DNA of 64,000 nucleotides from positions 1,426,001 to 1,490,000 of the forward strand of contig NZ_JBHTMY010000003.1 in the NCBI RefSeq assembly GCF_042679565.1, given 5' to 3'. The notes under the pieces were generated by a model. The model had not been told where the DNA came from. It worked only from the letters and a program-made list of their open reading frames with translations, and did no database searches. Source of the stretch: Namhaeicola litoreus. Its GTDB lineage: Bacteria > Bacteroidota > Bacteroidia > Flavobacteriales > Flavobacteriaceae. This document shows positions 16,448 through 24,853 of the stretch, one piece after another; the stretch's first letter is position 1, and the number at the start of each line of letters is the position of its first letter. A program made the position numbers and the translations under genes.

Positions 16448-16999
16448 TTAAGCTTTATTTAATTCGGTTTCTTTACTAAAATTTTCCAATTCTTCCAATT
16501 GCAACAGAATGGTTTGCAAAACCTCTATTCGCTGTTGAAAATTTGTAATCATGGCAAAAATTACGCGTTTATTCTCGCCACTTTCTTTTAATTCTAAAGT
16601 CAATTTTTGGTAGTTTTCCTCTAGTTTATTCAATTGTTCAAATCCATCCTCAATAATTTTTTGGTTTTCAGGATTTTTCGCTTTTTCTATTAGAGCAATT
16701 TCCTTTCTAATGGTCGATTCAAAAAAACCTTGTGTTTCTTTCATCTCGGGCGAAACTTCTGCTAGTTCTACTCCAGCGTTTTTAGTGTCATTTATATTAA
16801 GGGTAGAAACAAAAACCAAGAGTAAAATAGAGGCCGCGGCCATCAACCAAGGCAAAATTTTAATTACACCTTTAAATGAGCCTCCTTTAGTAGGTTTATC
16901 TAATCTATTTTGAAATCTTTCAAAATGTCCCACAGGTGGTTCTTCACGATCAAAAAGCGCTCTGTTTTGTTGAATAAAATCTTCTAAATTATTTTTCAT
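16448..16999 (-). CDS. Anti-sigma-factor-like single-pass membrane protein
   Basis: 183 residues from the ATG at 16999 (MKNNLEDFIQQNRALFDREE). The frame stays open upstream into the sigma-factor gene, but that extension is an overlap artefact. The N-terminal ~60 residues are cytosolic, one transmembrane helix follows (ILPWLMAAASILLLVFVSTL), and the rest is helical and acidic with a coiled-coil look. No standard anti-sigma zinc motif is seen. The layout (cytosolic head, TM, periplasmic coil) and the place directly after an ECF sigma gene make an anti-sigma role the best inference. Confidence 0.7.
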   Translation of the reverse strand: MKNNLEDFIQQNRALFDREEPPVGHFERFQNRLDKPTKGGSFKGVIKILPWLMAAASILLLVFVSTLNINDTKNAGVELAEVSPEMKETQGFFESTIRKEIALIEKAKNPENQKIIEDGFEQLNKLEENYQKLTLELKESGENKRVIFAMITNFQQRIEVLQTILLQLEELENFSKETELNKA

Positions 17000-17010
17000 A
17001 ATTTTTAAAT

Positions 17011-17580
17011 TTAATAGACCAGCGTTGAATGTTGTAATGCTTGTCTCAATTTTGTTTTGGCTCGAGATATGGTCGTTCTGCAATTCTCGTTTGATATTTG
17101 CATTATCTCGGCAATTTCTTCATTATCATACCCTTCAAATAAACTTAACTGAAGAGCGACTCTATAATTTTCTTGTAAATCTCCCACAGCACGCTGTATC
17201 ATTTTTACTTGATCATTTATTTCATCTTCCGCAACGCCCATTTGTTCATCTGTAGTATCTTTTAATTTATATTCTAAGTCTTTTAGCTGTACTTCACTCT
17301 TTTTCTTTATTTTCTTCAAACTGGTCAAACTTTTATTGATCACAATTTTTTTTAACCAAGCTCCAAATGCGACTTCACCTTTGTATGTATCTATTTTAGT
17401 AAAACAATTCATAAATGCTTCTTGCATAATATCTTCTGCCTCAAACTCATCGTTCACAATTCTCAAAGCTGTATTATACATTGCCTTATAGTATTGTTGA
17501 TACAATTCGAACTGACATTTTTTATCGCTCTTCCTACAACCGGCAATGAGCTGATTTATATGTTCACTATTTGCTTTCAA
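17011..17580 (-). CDS. ECF-type RNA polymerase sigma factor
   Basis: 189 residues starting at a TTG (17580); the codon before it is TAA, and no upstream ATG is possible. Region 2 is seen in QFELYQQYYKAMYNTALRIV and EAEDIMQEAFMNCFTKID, and region 4 in LQENYRVALQLSLFEGYDNE followed by EIAEIMQISNENCRTTISRAK. The protein directs RNA polymerase to a small regulon. It heads the operon with the membrane anti-sigma-like protein and the two solenoid adhesin-like proteins. A -7 box lies at 17643-17650. Confidence 0.92.
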   Translation of the reverse strand: MKANSEHINQLIAGCRKSDKKCQFELYQQYYKAMYNTALRIVNDEFEAEDIMQEAFMNCFTKIDTYKGEVAFGAWLKKIVINKSLTSLKKIKKKSEVQLKDLEYKLKDTTDEQMGVAEDEINDQVKMIQRAVGDLQENYRVALQLSLFEGYDNEEIAEIMQISNENCRTTISRAKTKLRQALQHSTLVY

Positions 17581-17915
17581 TTAGTTAATTCTGTTAAAAA
17601 GACCACCTCTTATATGTTTTGTTACACTTAGAATAAAAATTTCAAAAATATTTTTGACCAAAAAATATAACCTAGCTATTTTATATCTCTTTATAACAAT
17701 CATTCTAAAATTAAATAATTTTAACTGACCTTTGCATAATAATTAACACAGCTATGACCCCATGCAATTGATGAATGGCATGTTAATTGAACCTACTTTT
17801 TAAAATAAAAATCTGCGCATTTTCAATGCACTGTATTTCAGTTTATTACGAATTAAATATAAGGAAATACTAAATGAATTTGTTTGAAAAAATGCCAAAT
17901 TGACTTAGATAAACT
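17581..17915. other. 335-bp divergent region between the sigma operon and lon
   Basis: AT-rich. It holds a 14-bp perfect palindrome CAAAAATATTTTTG (17643-17656), which reads as a TAnnTTTG -7 box on both strands. The minus-strand copy is placed to serve the sigma operon. No clear box lies close to the lon ATG. Confidence 0.5.
17643..17650 (-). promoter_or_regulatory. -7 box (TATTTTTG) of the sigma operon
   Basis: The minus strand reads TATTTTTG, about 62 bases before the TTG start of the sigma gene. No -33 box lies at 17-23 bases; a TTTG lies only 8 bases upstream. Confidence 0.35.
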
Positions 17916-20378
17916 ATGAATAATCCAAAATTCTTAAATATTGACAATTTGTCACTTCAGCATATGATTGATGAAGAGTCTGAATTAATTCCACTATTGT
18001 CTCCGGAAGATGAAGAAGCGATGAAAAATGAAGATGTCCCTTCAGAATTACCTATTTTACCTTTAAGAAACACTGTGCTTTTTCCGGGAGTTGTTGTTCC
18101 TATTACTGCTGGTCGTGACCAATCCATTAAATTGGTTAAAGATGCTCACAAAGCAAATAAACCCATAGGTGTAGTAGCGCAAAAAAATGAAACGATTGAA
18201 AATCCGGGTATCAATGATATTTATAAAATTGGAACAGTTGCCAATATTTTAAAAATGCTCAAAATGCCCGATGGTAATACAATGGTAATTCTGCAAGGTA
18301 AAAAGCGTTTTGAAATAGATACCCTTCTTAAAGAAGAGCCATACCTTGTTGCAAGTAGTAAGGAGATTAAAGACGTGATTCCGAAAAAAAACGACAAAGA
18401 ATTTTCGGCCATTATAGATTCTATTAAAGATTTGGCCTTAAAAATCATTAAAGAGAATCCAAACATTCCAAGTGAAGCATCATTTGCTATAAAAAATATT
18501 CAAAGTAGTGCATTTTTGGTAAATTTCGTGTGCTCCAATCTAAATCTAGATACCTCTGGAAAACAAAAACTATTGAATATCAGTAATTTAAAAGACCGTG
18601 CTTTCGAGACATTAAAGAAAATGAATGTTGAATTACAACGGTTAGAATTGAGCAATGATATTCAATCTAAGGTTAGGGAGGATATGGATCAACAACAGCG
18701 CGAGTATTTCCTACATCAACAAATGAAAACGATTCAAGAAGAACTTGGAGGTGTTTCTTATGATGAAGAATTGGAGGAAATGCGTTTGTTAGCCAAAAAG
18801 AAAAAATGGAATAAAGAAGTTGAAGAACTGTTCCATAAAGAATTAGGTCGTCTGCAAAGGATGAATCCTCAGGTAGCCGAATATTCGATTCAAAGAAATT
18901 ATTTAGATCTTTTATTAGAGTTACCTTGGGAAACATACACAAAAGATAAATTTGATCTTAAACGAGCTCAAAAAATTCTAGATAGGGATCATTTTGGATT
19001 AGAAAAAGTGAAAGAACGAATTATTGAGCATTTGGCCGTGTTAAAATTAAAGGGAGACATGAAATCTCCTATTATTTGTTTGTATGGTCCTCCGGGAGTT
19101 GGAAAAACGTCTTTAGGAAAATCTGTTGCGGAATCACTCGGACGTGAATATGTAAGGATGTCTTTAGGTGGATTAAGGGATGAAGCAGAAATCAGAGGTC
19201 ATAGAAAAACTTATATTGGTGCACTACCAGGAAGGATCATCCACAATATTAAAAAGGCAAAAAGCTCTAATCCGGTTTTTGTTCTCGACGAAATTGATAA
19301 ATTAGGAATGAGTCACCAAGGAGACCCCTCTTCGGCTATGTTGGAAGTCCTCGATCCGGAACAAAATACTTCATTCTACGATAATTATTTGGAAGTTGGC
19401 TATGATCTTTCTAAAGTAATGTTTATCGCTACTGCCAATAGCCTTGCAGATATTCCTTGGGCTTTGCGTGACCGAATGGAAATTATTGAAATGACAGGCT
19501 ATACGGTTGAAGAAAAGATAGAAATCGCGAAAAGACATTTGCTTCCAAAGCAACTAAAAGAACACGGTTTAACGGCGAAAGATTTAAAAGTTGGTAAATC
19601 TCAGCTCGAAAAAATCATTACTGGATATACCCGAGAATCTGGGGTACGAGGATTGGAGAAAAAAATTGCGAAAGTTGTTCGTTACGCAGCCAAATCAATC
19701 GCCATGGAAGAAACTTATCAGGTGAAGTTGACTAATGATGATATCGAAACCATTTTAGGCCCTTCTCATTTAGAAAGAGATAAATACGAAAATAATGAAA
19801 AGGCCGGGGTAGTAACCGGACTTGCATGGACAAGTGTGGGTGGAGATATTTTATTTATTGAATCAATTTTATCGAAAGGGAAAGGAATGCTTTCTATAAC
19901 CGGAAACCTTGGTAAAGTGATGAAAGAATCTGCACAAATTGCTTTGGAGTATATCAAAGCCAATGCCGATGAATTAAAGATCGATCCAAAAATGTTTGAG
20001 AATTACAATATTCACATTCACGTGCCAGAAGGGGCAACACCAAAAGATGGACCGAGTGCTGGTATTACAATGCTCACCTCTTTGGTATCTACTTTAACGC
20101 AAAGAAAGGTTAAGGCTAACTTGGCCATGACAGGTGAAATTACTTTGAGAGGAAAAGTATTGCCTGTAGGTGGAATTAAGGAGAAAATATTAGCCGCCAA
20201 AAGAGCGAACATCAAAGAAATAATATTAAGCGAGCAAAACTTAAAAGATATTAATGATATCAAAGAGAGCTATTTAAAAGGACTTACTTTTCACTATGTC
20301 AAAGAAATGAAAGAAGTCATAGATTTAGCACTTTTAAAGCAAAAAGTGAAAAATGCAAAAGATTTGACCGTAAAATAA
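17916..20378 (+). CDS. lon: ATP-dependent protease Lon
   Basis: 820 residues. The N-terminal LON substrate domain starts LPILPLRNTVLFPGVVVPIT. The AAA+ ATPase has Walker A GPPGVGKTS (about residues 390-398) and Walker B VFVLDEIDK. The C-terminal protease has the Ser-Lys dyad: S714 in PKDGPSAGIT and K757 in GGIKEKILAAKR. It degrades misfolded and regulatory proteins in the cytosol. It is slightly longer than E. coli Lon (784) because of an N-terminal extension of about 35 residues rich in acidic residues. Monocistronic, with a terminator after it. Confidence 0.97.
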   Translation: MNNPKFLNIDNLSLQHMIDEESELIPLLSPEDEEAMKNEDVPSELPILPLRNTVLFPGVVVPITAGRDQSIKLVKDAHKANKPIGVVAQKNETIENPGINDIYKIGTVANILKMLKMPDGNTMVILQGKKRFEIDTLLKEEPYLVASSKEIKDVIPKKNDKEFSAIIDSIKDLALKIIKENPNIPSEASFAIKNIQSSAFLVNFVCSNLNLDTSGKQKLLNISNLKDRAFETLKKMNVELQRLELSNDIQSKVREDMDQQQREYFLHQQMKTIQEELGGVSYDEELEEMRLLAKKKKWNKEVEELFHKELGRLQRMNPQVAEYSIQRNYLDLLLELPWETYTKDKFDLKRAQKILDRDHFGLEKVKERIIEHLAVLKLKGDMKSPIICLYGPPGVGKTSLGKSVAESLGREYVRMSLGGLRDEAEIRGHRKTYIGALPGRIIHNIKKAKSSNPVFVLDEIDKLGMSHQGDPSSAMLEVLDPEQNTSFYDNYLEVGYDLSKVMFIATANSLADIPWALRDRMEIIEMTGYTVEEKIEIAKRHLLPKQLKEHGLTAKDLKVGKSQLEKIITGYTRESGVRGLEKKIAKVVRYAAKSIAMEETYQVKLTNDDIETILGPSHLERDKYENNEKAGVVTGLAWTSVGGDILFIESILSKGKGMLSITGNLGKVMKESAQIALEYIKANADELKIDPKMFENYNIHIHVPEGATPKDGPSAGITMLTSLVSTLTQRKVKANLAMTGEITLRGKVLPVGGIKEKILAAKRANIKEIILSEQNLKDINDIKESYLKGLTFHYVKEMKEVIDLALLKQKVKNAKDLTVK

Positions 20379-20387
20379 TATATTCTA

Positions 20388-20416
20388 AAAGCCGATTTTT
20401 TAAGTCGGCTTTTTTA
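20388..20416 (+). terminator. Rho-independent terminator of lon
   Basis: AAAGCCGA (20388-20395) pairs with TCGGCTTT (20405-20412), followed by T. Confidence 0.85.
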
Positions 20417-20436
20417 AACCCTTCTGTTTATTTTTT

Positions 20437-20444
20437 TAACTTTG
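20437..20444 (+). promoter_or_regulatory. -7 box (TAACTTTG) of the BatA-like operon
   Basis: TAACTTTG lies 19 bases before the ATG at 20464. The -33 side is occupied by the T-run of the lon terminator. Confidence 0.45.
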
Positions 20445-20463
20445 GTCTGAACAAATAAACGGT

Positions 20464-22398
20464 ATGCTTTTTAGAAATCCAGCGCTCCTCTTTGGCCTTT
20501 TCCTATTGCTCATACCTATTATTCTTCACTTCTTTAACTTACAGCGATTTGAGACTGTTAAATTTACCAATGTAAAGTTTCTAAAAGCAATCAAAGAAAA
20601 GTCGCAAAAACGATCAAAACTAAAAAAATGGCTGCTTTTAATAACGAGATTGCTCGCCCTTACTTGTCTGATATTAGCCTTTGCTCAACCCTATTTCCCT
20701 TCTGAGAAAAATGCCATACCAGAGGTTGATATTATTTACATAGACAATAGTTTAAGTATGAAAGCTAAAGGTCCTTCCGGAGAGTTTTTTAGCCAAGCAA
20801 AACAAACATTATACGAAAACTTAAAGGGTAAAGAAGTATATTTAATTACCAACGAGGGGGTAGAAAAGGAAAACTTTACGAACGATAAAATTTTAGACCT
20901 CGACTATTCCACCCGCTCAAGTAATGAAGAACAACTTAATCTTCACATCGATCAAATAGAGACAAATAAAGAAGTACAAAAAAATATTATCATCTTATCT
21001 GATTTACAGTCTTTTACTTTTGATTCTGACTTAATAAACACTTCAAATAGCTATCATTTGGTAGAACTAATTCCAGTAAATATTGGAAATGCTTTTGTCG
21101 ATAGTATTTGGACCACATCTGAGTCACCCGATAATTTACAACTTACAGCAAGAGTTTACAATGCATTGTCTGAGAAAGAAGATATCAATGTAACACTCTG
21201 GATCAATGACGAAATTCAAGGGAAGAGAGTAGCAAATGTGAAAGAAAACAGTTTTGAAGATATCAGTTTTACTGTTAAATCTATTGATAATTTTAGCGGA
21301 AAAATTACTTTAGAAGATGGTCGTCTGGATTTTGACAATGATTTCTATTTTTCATTTCCTTTAAAAGAAAAGTTGAAGGTTCTAAGTTTAGGAAACAAAA
21401 CAGATTACCTTAAAAAAATATATCACCAAAAAGAATTCGATTTTGATGAAATTACATTAAATAATTGGGAGGCGACAAACGCAAAAAATTATGATTTAAT
21501 TATCTTGAATGAACTTGAGTTTATACCTGCTTATTTGAGAGAAGTTTTATCTAATTACTTATACAATGGTGGGAATATTGCCTTGATTCCTAACGAAAAT
21601 ATTGATCAACCAACTTATAACCAATTACTGAACCAACTCAATATTGGAAGCTTCAGAGATACGATTTCTCGAGAATTAAAAATTACGGAAATCAATTATG
21701 ACGATCCCTTTTTTAAAAATGTTTTTAAAAAGAGAGAGGAGAATTTCTCATATCCCTCAACGCAAATCTCTTTTCAAAATTCTCTTAGAAATTCGATTTC
21801 CTTAATGAAATATGAGAATGGATCACCCTTTTTAGCTAAATCGAATGTTGGAAACGGTATGATCTTTATTTTTACTTCCCCGTTAAGTAGTGAAAAAAGC
21901 AACCTAACGTCTTCGACATTGATTGTTCCTTTGTTTTATAATTTTACCATCAGAAATCATACTCAAAATAATATATATTATAGAATAGGTCAACAAAATG
22001 AAATTAGCATTAAGAATCCCATTAAGAGTGATGAAGTTTACCATTTAGCGAAAGATGATTTTGATTACATACCACTTCAAAAAAGCCAAAATGAGGAGTT
22101 AGTTTTAACGACAAACGAGCTACCGAATAAAGCGGGAATCTATTCCGTTCGGCAAAAAGATGTGGCCTCTCTTGAAATTGCCTATAATTTCCCAAAAAGT
22201 GAAAGTTATTTTAGAAAAATTGACTTTTCCGAATTAGAAAAAAACAATCAGAACATAACCGTCAGTAAGGATTTAAATGAAGCACTTTCGTTGATGAAAG
22301 CAAAAGGCCAAGACAAAAATTTATGGCAATTATTTATTACTTTTGTTTTGGTTTTGCTCATCGCTGAAATGCTCATTCAGAAATTCGTAAAAAATTGA
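20464..22398 (+). CDS. BatA N-terminal and VWA domain membrane protein
   Basis: 644 residues. The N-terminus (MLFRNPALLFGLFLLLIPII, then LHFFNLQRFETVKFTNVKFL) is the aerotolerance-regulator N-terminal domain (BatA, PF07584). A second TM helix follows (LLLITRLLALTCLILAFAQP). A von Willebrand A-like domain starts DIIYIDNSLSM and keeps the DxSxS metal-site pattern. A C-terminal TM helix lies near residues 618-638. It is probably an inner-membrane protein with a large periplasmic part; the exact role is unknown. It shares an operon with the degenerate dihydroorotase 22 bases downstream. Confidence 0.85.
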   Translation: MLFRNPALLFGLFLLLIPIILHFFNLQRFETVKFTNVKFLKAIKEKSQKRSKLKKWLLLITRLLALTCLILAFAQPYFPSEKNAIPEVDIIYIDNSLSMKAKGPSGEFFSQAKQTLYENLKGKEVYLITNEGVEKENFTNDKILDLDYSTRSSNEEQLNLHIDQIETNKEVQKNIIILSDLQSFTFDSDLINTSNSYHLVELIPVNIGNAFVDSIWTTSESPDNLQLTARVYNALSEKEDINVTLWINDEIQGKRVANVKENSFEDISFTVKSIDNFSGKITLEDGRLDFDNDFYFSFPLKEKLKVLSLGNKTDYLKKIYHQKEFDFDEITLNNWEATNAKNYDLIILNELEFIPAYLREVLSNYLYNGGNIALIPNENIDQPTYNQLLNQLNIGSFRDTISRELKITEINYDDPFFKNVFKKREENFSYPSTQISFQNSLRNSISLMKYENGSPFLAKSNVGNGMIFIFTSPLSSEKSNLTSSTLIVPLFYNFTIRNHTQNNIYYRIGQQNEISIKNPIKSDEVYHLAKDDFDYIPLQKSQNEELVLTTNELPNKAGIYSVRQKDVASLEIAYNFPKSESYFRKIDFSELEKNNQNITVSKDLNEALSLMKAKGQDKNLWQLFITFVLVLLIAEMLIQKFVKN

Positions 22399-22420
22399 TT
22401 ATTCTTAAAAATACTACAAA

Positions 22421-23680
22421 GTGAATGTACTTCTAAAATCAGCCAAGATTATCGATAAAAATTCTCAGTTTAATGGTCAGACAAAAGATGTTCTAATCGA
22501 AAGAGGAATAATTATTCAAATCGCTGATAACATAGAAAAAAAGGGTAATATCCGTGAAATTTCATATAAAAATTTACATGTATCAAATGGCTGGTTTGAC
22601 AGTAGCGTCTCTTTTGCCGAGCCTGGTTATGAAGAACGAGAGACCATCGACAATGGTATTGATGTTGCTGCTAAAAGTGGATTCACTGCTGTGGCACTAA
22701 ATCCAAACACCAATCCTAAAATTGATCATAAATCTGCGGTAGAATTTCTAGTAAATAAAGGAAATCTTGGAATCGTAGACTTATATCCTATTGGAAATCT
22801 CACCATAAATGCCGAAGGAAAAGAATTAGCTGAGTTGTATGATATGTTTAGGACCGGCGCAATTGCTTTTGGAGATTATAACAAATCTTTAAGCAATGCA
22901 AATTTGTTAAAAGTAGCCTTACTTTATGCGCAAAATTTTGACGGTTTGGTCATAAGTTTTCCGCAAGACAACCAACTAGCACAACATGGATTTGTGAATG
23001 AAGGAGTAAATAGCACAAAGCTTGGACTTAAATCTATACCCTCTTTAGCAGAAGAACTGCAAATTGCTCGCGATCTTTTTTTATTGGAATACACTGGAGG
23101 TAAATTACATATCCCAACAATTTCAACGGCAAATTCTGTAAAACTCATACGGGAGGCAAAGAAAAAAGGTTTGAATATTTCGTGTAGCGTTACACCACAT
23201 CACCTTAACCTAAATGATGAGTTTTTACATGATTTTGACCCAGATTTTAAAGTTACTCCACCCTTACGTACGAAGACAGACAGCAAGGCTCTTATTAAAG
23301 GAGTTATAGATGGTACTATCGATATGATTACCAGTGATCATAATCCAATCGACATTGAAAACAAAAAAGTTGAAATGGAAAACGCTCTCTATGGTACAAT
23401 TGGTTTAGAGAGCGCATTTGGCAGTTTGTGTAAAATTTTACCTCTTGAAACTTTAATTTCAGCACTAACAGAAAAACCGCGTAGTGTATTTGGCGTTTCA
23501 TCTTCTAAAATAGCAGAAGGCAATTCGGCTAACTTGACTCTTTTCAATCCAGAAAGTGAATACATTTTTACCTCATCTAATATTAGATCTTCATCGAAGA
23601 ATTCTATCTTTAAAAATCAGAAAATGAAAGGTTCTGTTTATGGAATTATCAATAAAAACAACATAGTTCTTGCACAGTAA
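22421..23680 (+). CDS. Degenerate dihydroorotase-like protein (metal ligands lost)
   Basis: 419 residues, GTG start; the overlapping ATG is out of frame. Overall length and blocks match type I dihydroorotase (GWFDSSVSFAEPGYEERE, ALNPNTNPKIDH, SVTPHHLNL, PPLRTKTD, ITSDHNP, LYGTIGLESAFG). The metal motif DxHxHxRxPG reads D60-S-S62-V-S64-F-A66, so both His ligands and the substrate-binding Arg are gone. The HxED block reads SFPQDN, and the His before ST is Thr (PTISTANS). Only the Asp of TSDHNP remains. It cannot be a normal zinc dihydroorotase. Such pseudo-enzymes (as PyrC' in pseudomonads) can act as non-catalytic partners of aspartate transcarbamoylase, which is inference here. Confidence 0.85.
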   Translation: MNVLLKSAKIIDKNSQFNGQTKDVLIERGIIIQIADNIEKKGNIREISYKNLHVSNGWFDSSVSFAEPGYEERETIDNGIDVAAKSGFTAVALNPNTNPKIDHKSAVEFLVNKGNLGIVDLYPIGNLTINAEGKELAELYDMFRTGAIAFGDYNKSLSNANLLKVALLYAQNFDGLVISFPQDNQLAQHGFVNEGVNSTKLGLKSIPSLAEELQIARDLFLLEYTGGKLHIPTISTANSVKLIREAKKKGLNISCSVTPHHLNLNDEFLHDFDPDFKVTPPLRTKTDSKALIKGVIDGTIDMITSDHNPIDIENKKVEMENALYGTIGLESAFGSLCKILPLETLISALTEKPRSVFGVSSSKIAEGNSANLTLFNPESEYIFTSSNIRSSSKNSIFKNQKMKGSVYGIINKNNIVLAQ

Positions 23681-23757
23681 TTCTTGCCATTTTTTGATTG
23701 TAAAGTCATTGGTATTTGCTTACCTTTAATGCATGTTAAACTCAATTCTGAATAATT

Positions 23758-24090
23758 ATGGAAGTGGAAAATACCATTCAAGAAGGAAAAACAATAGCTA
23801 TTATTAGCTATATTACTCTAATAGGTACAGTAATCGCCTATGTAATGAATCAAAACAAAAAGAATTCATTTGCTGCCTTTCATATAAGGCAAGCACTTGG
23901 TTTGGTTTTATTGGCTTTCGCCCTTAATCTTGTTAGTACGATGGTAGATATTTCTCTGTTTTATAAAATTGTCGCCCCCGCTGTTTTTGTACTATGGCTT
24001 TTAGGCTTAGTATATGCCGTTCAAGGGAAAGAAAAAACGATTCCATTATTAGGAGAACAGTTCCAAATATGGTTTAAAAATTTAGGCTAA
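23758..24090 (+). CDS. Small multi-pass membrane protein (DUF4870-like)
   Basis: 110 residues with three hydrophobic segments: IAIISYITLIGTVIAYVM, FHIRQALGLVLLAFALNLV and FYKIVAPAVFVLWLLGLVYA. The HIRQALGL motif is typical of the DUF4870/Tic20-like small membrane proteins sometimes labelled import component protein. Function unknown. It is followed by a long-loop inverted repeat that probably terminates transcription. Confidence 0.7.
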   Translation: MEVENTIQEGKTIAIISYITLIGTVIAYVMNQNKKNSFAAFHIRQALGLVLLAFALNLVSTMVDISLFYKIVAPAVFVLWLLGLVYAVQGKEKTIPLLGEQFQIWFKNLG

Positions 24091-24103
24091 TATTTTTTTA
24101 GCG

Positions 24104-24162
24104 AAGGTAAAAGTGTTTTCTTTACGGGCTCAATGTTAGACCTCAACACTTTTACCTTTTTA
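24104..24162 (+). terminator. 14-bp perfect inverted repeat with T-run
   Basis: AAGGTAAAAGTGTT (24104-24117) pairs with AACACTTTTACCTT (24145-24158), and TTTT follows. The 27-base loop is unusually long for a terminator. It ends 9 bases before the next ATG (24168), so read-through or a leader function is possible. Confidence 0.6.
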
Positions 24163-24167
24163 ATTAT

Positions 24168-24821
24168 ATGAGCCAGAATTCTCTTCAATATTTAGTTAGA
24201 AAACCAAAATCAGAATTAAGTAAAGCACCATTGCTATTACTCTTACATGGCTATGGCTCTAATGAAAAAGATTTGTTTTCGTTTGCCTCAGAATTGCCGG
24301 ATGAATTGCTCATTGTTAGCGCGCAAGCACCTCTTTCTTTGGGATTTGACAGCTATGCTTGGTACACCATCCATTTTGATCAAAATGCAGATAAATTTTC
24401 TGATATACCCGAAGCGAAAAGATCTTTAGCTCTAATCGACACCTTTATTGAGGAAATCAAGGAAAACTACTCAGTAGACGAAAATAAAATTTTCTTACTT
24501 GGCTTTAGTCAGGGAGCTATTTTAAGCTCGGCCTATGCGCTAAATCATCCTGATAAAACTCCTTACATCTTGGCTCTGAGCGGATATTTAAACACTGAAT
24601 TAATTGATGACAATTTAGATACAGAGAAAATTAAAAAATTAGATTTCTTTGTGTCTCATGGTACTGTAGATCAAGTAATACCAGTAGATTGGGCAAGAAA
24701 AACTCCAGATATCTTAACCAGCTTAAAAGTGCCTAATATTTTTAAAGAATATCCTGTCGGACACGGTGTTGCACCTCAAAATTTTTATGATTTAAAAACC
24801 TGGATAGAAAAAAGAATTTAA
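24168..24821 (+). CDS. Alpha/beta hydrolase (carboxylesterase/phospholipase family)
   Basis: 217 residues. The oxyanion region LLLLHGYGSNEKDLFSFA, the nucleophile elbow LLGFSQGAI (S114), the acid in SHGTVDQVIP and the catalytic His in PVGHGVAPQ complete a classic triad. This matches the esterase YpfH / acyl-protein thioesterase-like family. No signal peptide, so cytosolic. Substrate unknown. It is followed by a lipoprotein gene 32 bases on. Confidence 0.88.
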   Translation: MSQNSLQYLVRKPKSELSKAPLLLLLHGYGSNEKDLFSFASELPDELLIVSAQAPLSLGFDSYAWYTIHFDQNADKFSDIPEAKRSLALIDTFIEEIKENYSVDENKIFLLGFSQGAILSSAYALNHPDKTPYILALSGYLNTELIDDNLDTEKIKKLDFFVSHGTVDQVIPVDWARKTPDILTSLKVPNIFKEYPVGHGVAPQNFYDLKTWIEKRI

Positions 24822-24853
24822 CCAATATATTGAAGTACAAATTTTTTCATGCT

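Noticed and set aside
17000..17083. N-terminal extension of the anti-sigma-like protein
   Set aside because: It overlaps the sigma gene, and the ATG at 16999 gives the natural cytosolic start MKNNLEDF.
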